A stretch of 64,000 nucleotides of DNA from Paludibacter sp. (lineage in GTDB: Bacteria; Bacteroidota; Bacteroidia; Bacteroidales; Paludibacteraceae), in assembly GCA_031292575.1 (NCBI GenBank), contig JARLGX010000031.1, positions 62,001-126,000 on the forward strand. Reading direction: 5' to 3'. Below the pieces are notes generated by a model. It worked only from the letters and a program-made list of their open reading frames with translations, was not told where the DNA came from and did not search any database. Shown here piece by piece: positions 44,999 through 54,115 of this stretch (positions within the stretch are counted from its first letter, which is position 1; each line of letters begins with the position of its first letter). Position numbers and translations under genes: made by a program.

Positions 44999-47900
44999 AT
45001 GAAAAGAAAAATCAATTTTCTTATGGCATTACTCCTCTTTGGAGTATGCTTAGTTTCTGCACAGCAGCAACTTACTGTTTCAGGGGTTGTAACCGATGCA
45101 AGTGATGGCAGTCCTATTATAGGGGCTTCAGTACTGGTAAAAGGATCTGCAAAAGGAACTGTTACGGATGTGAATGGGAAGTATACCCTGAACACAGTAC
45201 AAGGTTCTTCTCTTGTTTTTTCATTTATTGGTATGGAAAAACAAGAAATCTCAGTCAGAAGTAAAGTTGTTAATGTTCAGCTAAAATCTGACTCTCATAT
45301 GTTGAATGAAGTAGTAGCAATTGGCTATGGTACAGCTAAGCGGGTGGATTTGACAACTGCTCAGTCTTCTGTTTCTGCAAAGGAAATGGATAAAACTGTA
45401 AATACTACGTTGGAACAAGCTCTCCAGGGAAGAGCTGCAGGTGTGTATATTACTCAAAATTCAGGTCAACCTGGTGGTGGTATTTCTGTTGCTGTACGTG
45501 GTGTAAGTTCCATTAATGGGTCAACAGAACCTCTGTATGTTATTGATGGAATTCAAATTCCTGGATCACAAGTATCTTATGGCTCAACAAGCTCTTCTAA
45601 CCCCCTTTCTGGGCTTAACCCCTCTGATATATCTGATGTTCAAATCTTACAAGGTCCTTCTGCAACTGCTTTATATGGCTCACGTGCAACAAATGGTGTG
45701 GTTTTAATCACTACCAAGCGCGGTCAAGCCGGTGATGCTAAAATTACGTACAATTATAGTTACTCTTTGCAGACTCCTCCTGCACGAATGGCCGTGATGG
45801 ATTTACCACAATATGCTCAGATGGTAAATGAATTTCATGCTATTGTGGGTGGAACAACTCCAACAGAATTTTTGGATCCCTCAATATTAGGAAAAGGTAC
45901 CGACTGGCAAAGTGAGTTATTTAGAAATTCAGGTATGCAAAAACACCAAATAAGTTTAAGCGGCGGAAGTGAGAAAACAACTTACTATGTTTCAGGAGAA
46001 TACTTAAATCAGGACGGAGTTGCTGTAGGTTCCGGATTTAATAGATTAGGAGTACGTGCAAATTTGGATACCAAGCCGAGAAAATGGCTCAAGATGGGTT
46101 TAAATACAAGTTTTAATCAAACATTTGAGAAACTAACTTCCAGTTCTGAAGACGTGATTAATAACGCTTTACAACTTACACCACAAACTCCTGTAAAAAA
46201 TATAGATGGCACTTACGGAGGCGGAAATGTAAATAACCCTACAGACCAATATGCACCGGTAAATCCTATCGCAATTGCTAATTTAGTTACAAATACGAAC
46301 CTTCGTAGACAATTTAATGGTGGCGGAAATTTAGACATAGACATTTTACCCGGACTTACTTTCAGGACTACTTTAAATGCAAATACTGAAACTCAAAATT
46401 CTATATATTATAGACCTACATACTCAATTGGGTGGGCTAAAAACACTATTGCTACTATGTCGGATTATAATGGAGTAAGCACTTATTATAACTTAAATGA
46501 ACTTTTACAATATGTAAAGAAATTTGGCAACCACAATTTTGACTTAATGGTAAGCCATGAAGCACAAGGATCAACTTACAAAGGTAATGGGGCGAATATA
46601 ACTACTTTCATTACGAATGATGTGATAGATGTTAATGCTGGTGATCAAACCACTGCAACTGTTTCAGGAGGACATAATTCCTGGGGAATGGAATCTTATC
46701 TTGGAAGATTGAATTATAATTACAATGAAAGATACATTCTTTCAGCTTCTGTTCGTAGCGATGGTTCTTCAAACTTTGGAGCCAATAATAGATGGGGTAC
46801 TTTTCCTGCCATATCGGGAGCCTGGAGAGTTTCAAAAGAACATTGGTATAATGTATCATTTATGAACGAACTAAAATTAAGACTTGAAACAGGTACTACC
46901 GGTAATCAGGGTGGAGGTGGAATTTACTCTTCAATGAGTACTGCACCATCACAATGGGGAACGGGTTTCTTACCAAGCATTTATGCAAATCCTTCATTGC
47001 AATGGGAATCTACTTCAACGAATAACATTGGTATGAATGCAAGTTTCTTCAATAACAGAATTCAGGTTGAGGCTGATTATTATCACAAAGTTACGGATAA
47101 CCTTCTTATGCAAGCTGCTCTACCTGCCTATATGGGTACAAGAGGAAATGGTGGTCTTGGAGCACCCACCGTAAATCTTGGGTCATTACAAAATAACGGT
47201 TGGGCTATTACATTGACTACGACGAACATTAATACTAAAAATTTCAAATGGGAATCTAATTTCAATATATCGGGATTTAGAACTAAAATTTTGAAGTTTA
47301 ATAATGATGCTGCATCAATCGACCGTACATCCTGGTGGATGGGAAACTGGACACAACGGTCATCCGTAGGTCAGGCACCTTGGTTATTCCTTGGTTATAA
47401 AACGGATGGAATTTTTACTTCAGTAGATGAAATTAATAAAAGTGCTGTGCCGGTTGATAATAATGGAGTAAGACTTACCACCGATGTGAATCATGTATGG
47501 GTTGGAGATGTAAAGTATAAAGACATGAATGGCGATGGAGTTATTGATGTGAAGGACTTAACAACAATTGGTAATCCTTGGCCTAAATCCTTTGGTGGTT
47601 TTACAAATACATTTACATATAAAGGATTTGAGTTAAGCGTTCTTCTTACATATTCGTACGGAAATGATATTTACAATTACGTAAAAATGACAGATTCAAA
47701 TCCGCAACAAATTAATATTGGTCGTAATTTGTTGACAAGTGCAGAAAATTATGCTAGGCTTGCAACTGATGCTAACGGGAACGTGTATTTGACAAATCCA
47801 ACAACAAATCTGCCCCGAATTACCTATAGTACCAATGGTAACTGGACCAGATTTTCTGACAGATGGGTTGAAGATGGATCGTATATAAAAATTAAAAATG

Positions 47901-48139
47901 TGTCTTTAGCGTATAATTTGCCATATTCTTTACTTGCAAAACAAAAAGTAGTGAAAGATGTGAGACTTATGTTTAGTGCACAAAATTTATATACACTCAC
48001 AAAATATAGTGGTTATGACCCCGAAGTTGGTGCCTATGTAGGAAACAATTCTGCTTCAAATAATCAAGCTATTGGTGTGGATAATGGACGTTATCCATTA
48101 ACTGCAGTCTATACATTTAATATTATGGTTAACTTTTGA
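44999..48139 (+). CDS. SusC/RagA-family TonB-dependent transporter 2
   Basis: A 1046-residue outer-membrane SusC homologue. The signal peptide and first residues of the mature protein are almost identical to SusC-1 (MKRKINFLMALLLFGVCLVS), and the plug and barrel then diverge. Carboxypeptidase-like domain about 22-105 (VVTDASDGSPIIGASVLVKG), plug about 115-230 (SDVQILQGPSATALYGSRAT), barrel to TAVYTFNIMVNF. It lies at the head of the mannan-degradation genes and probably imports (galacto)manno-oligosaccharides. susD-2 begins 14 bp after its stop. Confidence 0.96.
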   Translation: MKRKINFLMALLLFGVCLVSAQQQLTVSGVVTDASDGSPIIGASVLVKGSAKGTVTDVNGKYTLNTVQGSSLVFSFIGMEKQEISVRSKVVNVQLKSDSHMLNEVVAIGYGTAKRVDLTTAQSSVSAKEMDKTVNTTLEQALQGRAAGVYITQNSGQPGGGISVAVRGVSSINGSTEPLYVIDGIQIPGSQVSYGSTSSSNPLSGLNPSDISDVQILQGPSATALYGSRATNGVVLITTKRGQAGDAKITYNYSYSLQTPPARMAVMDLPQYAQMVNEFHAIVGGTTPTEFLDPSILGKGTDWQSELFRNSGMQKHQISLSGGSEKTTYYVSGEYLNQDGVAVGSGFNRLGVRANLDTKPRKWLKMGLNTSFNQTFEKLTSSSEDVINNALQLTPQTPVKNIDGTYGGGNVNNPTDQYAPVNPIAIANLVTNTNLRRQFNGGGNLDIDILPGLTFRTTLNANTETQNSIYYRPTYSIGWAKNTIATMSDYNGVSTYYNLNELLQYVKKFGNHNFDLMVSHEAQGSTYKGNGANITTFITNDVIDVNAGDQTTATVSGGHNSWGMESYLGRLNYNYNERYILSASVRSDGSSNFGANNRWGTFPAISGAWRVSKEHWYNVSFMNELKLRLETGTTGNQGGGGIYSSMSTAPSQWGTGFLPSIYANPSLQWESTSTNNIGMNASFFNNRIQVEADYYHKVTDNLLMQAALPAYMGTRGNGGLGAPTVNLGSLQNNGWAITLTTTNINTKNFKWESNFNISGFRTKILKFNNDAASIDRTSWWMGNWTQRSSVGQAPWLFLGYKTDGIFTSVDEINKSAVPVDNNGVRLTTDVNHVWVGDVKYKDMNGDGVIDVKDLTTIGNPWPKSFGGFTNTFTYKGFELSVLLTYSYGNDIYNYVKMTDSNPQQINIGRNLLTSAENYARLATDANGNVYLTNPTTNLPRITYSTNGNWTRFSDRWVEDGSYIKIKNVSLAYNLPYSLLAKQKVVKDVRLMFSAQNLYTLTKYSGYDPEVGAYVGNNSASNNQAIGVDNGRYPLTAVYTFNIMVNF

Positions 48140-48153
48140 TAATTATAAAGAAT

Positions 48154-49857
48154 ATGAAGAACTTAAAATATAATTGGATAGTAATATTCACTTTGATTCT
48201 GATCCTGACAGGATGTTCACAGGATTTTTTAAACAGACCTCCTGTTGATTCCATTACGGATGCAAATTTTTATAAAACAGATGCTGAAGTCATGTCTGCA
48301 ACATCATTATTATATAATAGAGTATGGTTTGATTATAATGACAAAGCATCCTATGAAATAGGAGACTTCAGAAGTGGAGTAGCTTATAATCCTTATGGAC
48401 AACAAGGATATGTTCGATTTAATTTAACTGGAGATGATGCAGATATGAATGCCGGTTGGAATGCTTTTTTCACGGTAATTGGTCAATCAAATATGGCAAT
48501 TCAGAACATAAACAGATATGCAGGATCTGCTGTCACTGAGCCAATAAAAAAAGAAGCAATTGCTGAGGCCCGGTTTATGAGAGCTTGTGCTTATCGTGAT
48601 CTGGTTATGCTATGGGGAGAAGTTCCTATTATAGTGAATAATCAGGCAATACTTCAAGATACTACAATTGCTAGAAATACAGTGAGTAGTATTTGGAAGT
48701 TTTTGACTTATGAGATGAAAGCATGTGCTAATGATTTACCTGAAACTCCTTATCAATTAGGAAGAGTTACTAAATGGTCGGCTGAAGGGATGTTAGCGAG
48801 GTTTTATTTGACCCGTGCAGGTGTTGAGTCTGTAAATGGTGTACGTAACCAGGCATTTTTAGATAGTGCCAAATATTACTCAAACAGGGTAATAACAATG
48901 AGTGGAAAAACTCTATTGCCAAGTTATGCGAGCCTTTTCAAGTATCCGTATGATAACAATAATGAATCTTTATTTGAACTACAATGGGTTTATTCCAATG
49001 TGTGGGGTGTGAGTAATTCAGCTCCGGCCTATCTTGCCTATAGCTCAGATATAGCAAACGGTGATGGTTGGGGAGGAAGTATTGGGGCAACATGGTGGAT
49101 GCTTCAGAAATATGAAGGCATAAATGCTTATGGTACAACCGGAGATACGCTAAAAGGCAGAACGCTGGATCAACGCCTTCATGAAACGTTTATGCTACCA
49201 GGAGCCAGTTATCCTGAAATATCACAAAGAGTAACTACTGCAAGTGGAAACGATAGTATTCAACGATTGATCTATCCAAATAATACCGCTGATAACTCCG
49301 CGCTTGCTATAAAAAAATATATATGCGGAAAAGCTGCCGATATGGGAGGCCAGGCATCGAGTCAACATTATCCTAATGACACCTACATGTTGCGATTGGC
49401 TGAGATGTATTTAATTTATGCCGAAGCTGAATTGGGAGATCAAACACAAACAAGTGATGCAACTGCACTTTCTTATTTTAATGCAGTTCACACACGGGCA
49501 GGATTGGGTGCAATAATAACACCACTTACATTTGATATGATATTTAATGAAAGATTAGTTGAGTTTGCTATGGAGGGTGAATGCATGTATGATTTGAGTA
49601 ACTTGTATTATTATAATCCAACAAAAGCATTAGCGATACTCAACTCTCAGGATAGAGGACTGTTTGCAGCTTATCCTGATAAATTTCCTAATCCAACACA
49701 ATGGACTTTTGTTAAGACTGCCTGGGCTATTCCTGCTAATGGCGATTATAGAACCATTACAGCATCTACTGGCAATTTTTATCTACCAATTCCAACATCC
49801 GAATTGGCAGCTGCACCAAATTTGCAGAAGCCAGCAGTAGATTATTACACTAAGTAA
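48154..49857 (+). CDS. SusD/RagB-family surface glycan-binding lipoprotein 2
   Basis: A 567-residue SusD homologue, the lid of SusC-2. I start at the ATG at 48154 (MKNLKYNWIVIFTLILILTG), giving lipobox LTGC. The earlier TTG at 48136 overlaps the susC stop. Family features: FLNRPPVDSITDANFYKTDA, EARFMRACAYRDLVMLWGEV, VTKWSAEGMLARFYLTRAG and the C-terminal IFNERLVEFAMEGECMYDL segment. A paired SusCD in front of mannanases implies mannan-type ligand, which is an inference from context. Confidence 0.95.
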   Translation: MKNLKYNWIVIFTLILILTGCSQDFLNRPPVDSITDANFYKTDAEVMSATSLLYNRVWFDYNDKASYEIGDFRSGVAYNPYGQQGYVRFNLTGDDADMNAGWNAFFTVIGQSNMAIQNINRYAGSAVTEPIKKEAIAEARFMRACAYRDLVMLWGEVPIIVNNQAILQDTTIARNTVSSIWKFLTYEMKACANDLPETPYQLGRVTKWSAEGMLARFYLTRAGVESVNGVRNQAFLDSAKYYSNRVITMSGKTLLPSYASLFKYPYDNNNESLFELQWVYSNVWGVSNSAPAYLAYSSDIANGDGWGGSIGATWWMLQKYEGINAYGTTGDTLKGRTLDQRLHETFMLPGASYPEISQRVTTASGNDSIQRLIYPNNTADNSALAIKKYICGKAADMGGQASSQHYPNDTYMLRLAEMYLIYAEAELGDQTQTSDATALSYFNAVHTRAGLGAIITPLTFDMIFNERLVEFAMEGECMYDLSNLYYYNPTKALAILNSQDRGLFAAYPDKFPNPTQWTFVKTAWAIPANGDYRTITASTGNFYLPIPTSELAAAPNLQKPAVDYYTK

Positions 49858-49883
49858 AACCAATGTATAAAAATCATATAATC

Positions 49884-51026
49884 ATGAGAAAAATATATAA
49901 ATCAATTCACTTCCTCTTTATAGCAATAGCTATATTAGGTGCATTTGCATCTTGCAATAATGAGGATGTTAAAAGTGGGGCACCCGTAATTTCTTATATT
50001 AGAATTACAAAACCTGCTGCTTCAGATTCATTGTTAGCAGCAGCTGGTCAAGGTCAGATGATTGCAATCATAGGTAATAATCTACAAGATACCCGTCAAA
50101 TTTGGTTTAATGACCAGCAAGCATCTTTGACACCAACTTATATTTCTAACAAATCCATTTTAGTAAATGTGCCAAGCCATATTCCTATGACTGTAGATAA
50201 TAAGCTAAAACTAATATTTGCGAATGGAGATTCCCTATTATATAATTTTAGTGTAACGGTAAATAAACCTACTATCACCAGTATGGATTGTGAATATGTA
50301 CTAGATGGAGGTATAGCAACTATACACGGTAATTATTTTTATCTACCAATTTCTGTTACTTTCCCAGGAGGAATTGCGGGGATTAACCCTTCAGTAGATG
50401 CAACAAATCAAATACTTACTGTAACAGTTCCTCAAGGAGTAAGTCCCGGACAAATTACAGTGACAACTAACTTTGGTGAAACGAAGTCTGATTTTTGGTT
50501 TAGAGATAACAGAAATCTCTTTGTAACTTGGGACCCATTTCCTGCAGATGCATGGTCAGGCTCACAGTATGTAGTTACTAACCCCGGACCTACTGATCCA
50601 CCTGCTATCAATGGCAATTATTGTAGGGTTAAACAATCAATTGGTGTTTGGGCATGGACAGATTTCTATGATGGTGATATGACTACAGCAATTCCTGATG
50701 CTGCAATCCTTAACCCCGCTTCTTACAATTTGAAGTTTGAACTTTGTACCACAAAACCGTATAACAATAATAATATTTTATTCGGTATAGGGAAACCAAC
50801 ATTTGACAATCAACATTGTTACAAATTTAGTCCACCTATTGATACTAAAGGACAATGGCAGACAATAGTTATACCATTTGAAGATATTATGAACACTTCT
50901 GTCACTCCAAATGTCGTTTCCCCAACAGGATATATAACGAGTTTAATTTATTTAGGCGGGACAGCACTTGATTGCGATATGTCTTATGATAATTTCAGAG
51001 TCGTGCCTAAAATTATTAAACCATAG
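49884..51026 (+). CDS. TIG-domain surface glycan-binding lipoprotein A
   Basis: A 380-residue lipoprotein starting at the ATG at 49884 (lipobox FASC followed by NNEDVKSG, an acidic surface-export-like tail). IPT/TIG-type Ig domains occupy about 35-215 (two units; IAIIGNNLQDTRQIWFND and VLDGGIATIHGNYF). The C-terminal domain (about 220-380) has FVTWDPFPADAWSG, YCRVKQSIGVWAWTDFYDGD and DMSYDNFRVV, like the glycan-binding module of Bacteroides SGBP-B proteins. It probably holds mannan chains at the cell surface next to SusCD-2. Confidence 0.87.
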   Translation: MRKIYKSIHFLFIAIAILGAFASCNNEDVKSGAPVISYIRITKPAASDSLLAAAGQGQMIAIIGNNLQDTRQIWFNDQQASLTPTYISNKSILVNVPSHIPMTVDNKLKLIFANGDSLLYNFSVTVNKPTITSMDCEYVLDGGIATIHGNYFYLPISVTFPGGIAGINPSVDATNQILTVTVPQGVSPGQITVTTNFGETKSDFWFRDNRNLFVTWDPFPADAWSGSQYVVTNPGPTDPPAINGNYCRVKQSIGVWAWTDFYDGDMTTAIPDAAILNPASYNLKFELCTTKPYNNNNILFGIGKPTFDNQHCYKFSPPIDTKGQWQTIVIPFEDIMNTSVTPNVVSPTGYITSLIYLGGTALDCDMSYDNFRVVPKIIKP

Positions 51027-51049
51027 AAAGAGTAAATTTAACGATTAAT

Positions 51050-51087
51050 TATGTTGAAATCTCATTGAAAATTGAGATTTCAACATA
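51050..51087 (+). terminator. Perfect 15-bp hairpin between the two SGBP genes
   Basis: TATGTTGAAATCTCA and TGAGATTTCAACATA pair perfectly around an 8-nt loop. It lies 23 bp after one SGBP gene and 23 bp before the next start. No T tract follows. It may be an attenuator or an RNA-processing or stability element that sets stoichiometry in the operon. Confidence 0.6.
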
Positions 51088-51109
51088 CCTTAAATAAAAC
51101 AAAATAAAT

Positions 51110-52420
51110 ATGAAAAAAATAATATATAATATACGGTTACTATTATTGGTATGCGTTGTTACTTCTATAGGATTGTGGACTTCCTGTACGTCCGATAACT
51201 CTGTAAGCATAGGTTCCAAAGTAGAATTAATTAGTTTTGGTCCTGCAGGTGTACAACTTGGAGACACAATTAGTTTTATCGGTAATAATTTGAATAATGT
51301 TACAAAAATAAAATTTGTTGGTGATAGTGTTTTACAGGCAGCATTTATCAAACAATCGTCTGGACTTATTAAAGTGATTGTGCCTCCTTATACCACAAGA
51401 GGTTTTGTAACTCTTTATGCTCCTAAAGACACCGTTGTTTCAAAAACAATGTTTGATCTTTTAGTCCCTGTAACTATCACTTCATTTCCGACCGTTGTTC
51501 GTCCGGGTGGTACGATGACTATTACCGGACAATTTGTTAACTGGATTAGTGAAGTTTGGTTTTCTAAAAATGTCGTTGTACGGGATAGCAATTTTATCAG
51601 TAAATCATTAACTCAGGTTGTTCTAAAAGTTCCAATGACAGCTCAAACCGGTCCAATTGTTATAAATACCCGTGGAGTGAAACCTTTGTCTATTAACCCT
51701 GTTGATATTGTGACTGTAACATTGCCTGCAATTACCAGCTTTGCTCCAATTCCAGTTGCTCGTGGAGGAAATCTTACTATTACTGGAACTGATCTTGACC
51801 TTACAAAAGGTATAATATTTAAAGGTTCCGGATCAACTGGTGTAACAGACACTGTTAAGACATTTGTAAGTATATCTCCAACACAAATTGTAGTGACAGT
51901 TCCTCAAACAACTGCTAAAGGTCCACTTACATTAGTTGCTTATTCCAATCTTCCGATTGTTTCAACTACAAAGGTTCAATTAGTTGGAGATATACCTGAT
52001 TTAGCTCCTTTGGCTTATGCATTTTATGAAGATGCCGTTGTTAATGGTTGGTCTGAATGGGGTTGGGGAAGAACTGCTGACTATGCTAACACTGATTTTG
52101 TCAGAGATGGAAATTATTCAATGAAAGTTACCTATACTGCTCAATGGAGTGGAGTCGCTTTTCAGAATAGTAGTGTATCAACAGCCAATTATACTAATGT
52201 TGTATTCTCAGTCTATGGAGGCCCAGGTACCGATGGTCTAACGATTGTAGCTAAATTGAACTGGGGTACAGGTTACAATGTTACCATTCAGGAAGGCAAA
52301 TGGCAGGAATTCTCCATACCAATTTCAGCTCTAGACAATCCGGCAACTATTACAAGTTTTATGCTAGGAAATGCTGCTTGGACAGGTGTGGTTTATTTTG
52401 ATCATATTGGACTAAGATAG
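51110..52420 (+). CDS. TIG-domain surface glycan-binding lipoprotein B
   Basis: A 436-residue lipoprotein (signal peptide ending WTSC, then TSDNSVS). Three IPT/TIG-like Ig units (about 40-300) each have an FIGNNLNNVTKIKF / ITGQFVNWISEVWF / ITGTDLDLTKGIIF-type core. The C-terminal part (about 300-436) has a WSEWGWGRTADYANTDFVRD stretch and ends YFDHIGLR, a carbohydrate-binding beta-sandwich type. It is the last gene of the susC-2 unit before a strong terminator. Its likely job is capturing polysaccharide at the surface. Confidence 0.87.
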   Translation: MKKIIYNIRLLLLVCVVTSIGLWTSCTSDNSVSIGSKVELISFGPAGVQLGDTISFIGNNLNNVTKIKFVGDSVLQAAFIKQSSGLIKVIVPPYTTRGFVTLYAPKDTVVSKTMFDLLVPVTITSFPTVVRPGGTMTITGQFVNWISEVWFSKNVVVRDSNFISKSLTQVVLKVPMTAQTGPIVINTRGVKPLSINPVDIVTVTLPAITSFAPIPVARGGNLTITGTDLDLTKGIIFKGSGSTGVTDTVKTFVSISPTQIVVTVPQTTAKGPLTLVAYSNLPIVSTTKVQLVGDIPDLAPLAYAFYEDAVVNGWSEWGWGRTADYANTDFVRDGNYSMKVTYTAQWSGVAFQNSSVSTANYTNVVFSVYGGPGTDGLTIVAKLNWGTGYNVTIQEGKWQEFSIPISALDNPATITSFMLGNAAWTGVVYFDHIGLR

Positions 52421-52598
52421 CATGCCTTTTTAAATGAACAAATTTCATAATTTTTAATTGGAAAACAGAGATTTATTTGTGACGAAAGTTCTATGTTTAA
52501 GTCTATTTTAATCCGATGTTTTTTAATTCTTTAATTTCGTTTTTTTTTGTAGTTAATTTAATAATTGGTTTCTTCATGGTTTTTTTAAGTTGATTTAG

Positions 52599-52634
52599 AA
52601 AAGGGGGAATTATTCTCCGGAGTAATTCCCCTTT
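52599..52634 (+). terminator. Intrinsic terminator of the susC-2 operon
   Basis: AAAGGGGGAATTATTCTCC and GGAGTAATTCCCCTTT pair with a bulge. It lies about 180 bp after the SGBP-B gene. The rest of the 319-bp spacer to 52739 is AT-rich. It has no AGTATyAT/TATTTTTG promoter, so how the enzyme operon downstream is started is unclear. Confidence 0.7.
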
Positions 52635-52739
52635 ATATTTCAACCCAAATTAGGTATTAGTTTTTTTCAAGATATTTTAAGATATTATTGTCCAAATATA
52701 ATAACGTAGTAATTATGTTATTTACAAACAGATCCAGAT

Positions 52740-54080
52740 ATGTTTAACATATTCAACAGAATTTCAATATATTCATCCCTTTTTATATTCATTCTCCTAC
52801 TCTTGGTTGCATGTGGAAATGCAGAAGTTAATACCGATAAAATACCACTTGTTTTAATGACTAGCACTCCGGCAACTGGAACTACATCTGTAGATGTTAA
52901 TGCTACAATTTCTTTTGTTTTTACTGAGGCAATCGTTTTATCACCAACAAGTAAAATATTATTAAATAATCAGGTTGTTTCTGCAACAGTTTCTCCCCAA
53001 ACACTCACAATCTCTCCAATCACTTTAAAACACAATACAACTTATACGCTTGTAATTCCCGGTAATGCAATCAGTGATAAGGCCGGAAATTTTGCCAAAG
53101 AAATATCAATTTCATTTGTTACTACCGATTCATTTAATATTACACCTTCGTTAGTCACTCCAAATCCTTCTGCTCAGGTGGTAAAATTGTATAACTTCCT
53201 CAAGTTGAATTTTGGGACTAAGGTTATATCTGCCACAATGGCAAATTATAGTACAAATATTATTGAAGCAACCTGGGTTTATAATAATACAGGTAAATGG
53301 CCGGCTATGACTACATTTGACTTTATTGATCATACAAATCAAAATCAAAACTGGATTAATTACACTGCTCCATTTACATTGGGACAGGATTGGTGGAATA
53401 ACAATGGAATTGTCAGTTTGATGTGGCATTGGCGCGATCCGTTGACAAAATCTGGCGCTTTTTATACCGCTAATACAAGTTTTGATATTACAAAGATAAA
53501 TGATTCTACATCAGTAGAATACAAAGCAATGATTGCCGATATTGATTTGATTGCCAGTTATTTAAAGCAATTCAAAGATGCAGGAATTCCCGTAATTTGG
53601 CGTCCGTTGCACGAAGCATCCGGTGGTTGGTTTTGGTGGGGAGCTCATGGTGCAGCGCCTTGCAAAGCTTTATGGAAAGTGATGTTTAACCGATTGGTAA
53701 ATTATCACGGATTAAATAACCTCATTTGGGTATGGACTTCAGACACTTCCAGTTCAGCAATTGATTGGTATCCGGGCGATAATTATGTTGACATTATCGG
53801 AATGGACATTTATCCAAATCCCGCCTCACATGCCTCTCAATCAGTAGAGTTTAATAAAATCAGGAGTATTTTTAACAATAAAAAGCTGATTACGTTAAGT
53901 GAGTGTGGTTCGGTTCCTGATCCGGGTTTGATGAAAACTAACGGAGATATGTGGTCGTGGTTCATGCCTTGGAACGGTGATTATACTGAATCGGATGCAC
54001 AAAACGGTGCTACCTGGTGGAAAAAATTCTTTAGTTATGATTATGTGATTACACGAGACAAAATGCCAAGTTTGAAATAG
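52740..54080 (+). CDS. GH26 beta-mannanase lipoprotein
   Basis: A 446-residue lipoprotein (lipobox LVAC near residue 25). An N-terminal SbsA/Big_5-type Ig domain is at about 36-130 (TPATGTTSVDVNATISFVF). The GH26 barrel runs from about 140 to the end. Acid/base is Glu292 in WRPLHEASGGWFWWG and nucleophile Glu388 in LITLSECGSVPD. It hydrolyses beta-1,4-mannan internally. The lipid anchor plus Ig spacer suggest it is the surface mannanase. It opens the enzyme cluster, 35 bp before the esterase gene. Confidence 0.94.
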   Translation: MFNIFNRISIYSSLFIFILLLLVACGNAEVNTDKIPLVLMTSTPATGTTSVDVNATISFVFTEAIVLSPTSKILLNNQVVSATVSPQTLTISPITLKHNTTYTLVIPGNAISDKAGNFAKEISISFVTTDSFNITPSLVTPNPSAQVVKLYNFLKLNFGTKVISATMANYSTNIIEATWVYNNTGKWPAMTTFDFIDHTNQNQNWINYTAPFTLGQDWWNNNGIVSLMWHWRDPLTKSGAFYTANTSFDITKINDSTSVEYKAMIADIDLIASYLKQFKDAGIPVIWRPLHEASGGWFWWGAHGAAPCKALWKVMFNRLVNYHGLNNLIWVWTSDTSSSAIDWYPGDNYVDIIGMDIYPNPASHASQSVEFNKIRSIFNNKKLITLSECGSVPDPGLMKTNGDMWSWFMPWNGDYTESDAQNGATWWKKFFSYDYVITRDKMPSLK

Positions 54081-54115
54081 TAGATACTCAGAAAATTATC
54101 GTAAAATTTATAACA

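Noticed and set aside
52683-52739. Possible fourth copy of the PUL operator before the GH26 gene
   Set aside because: A TATTAT...ATAATA pattern is present, but AGTATyAT is not exact and there is no TATTTTTG box at 49 bp.
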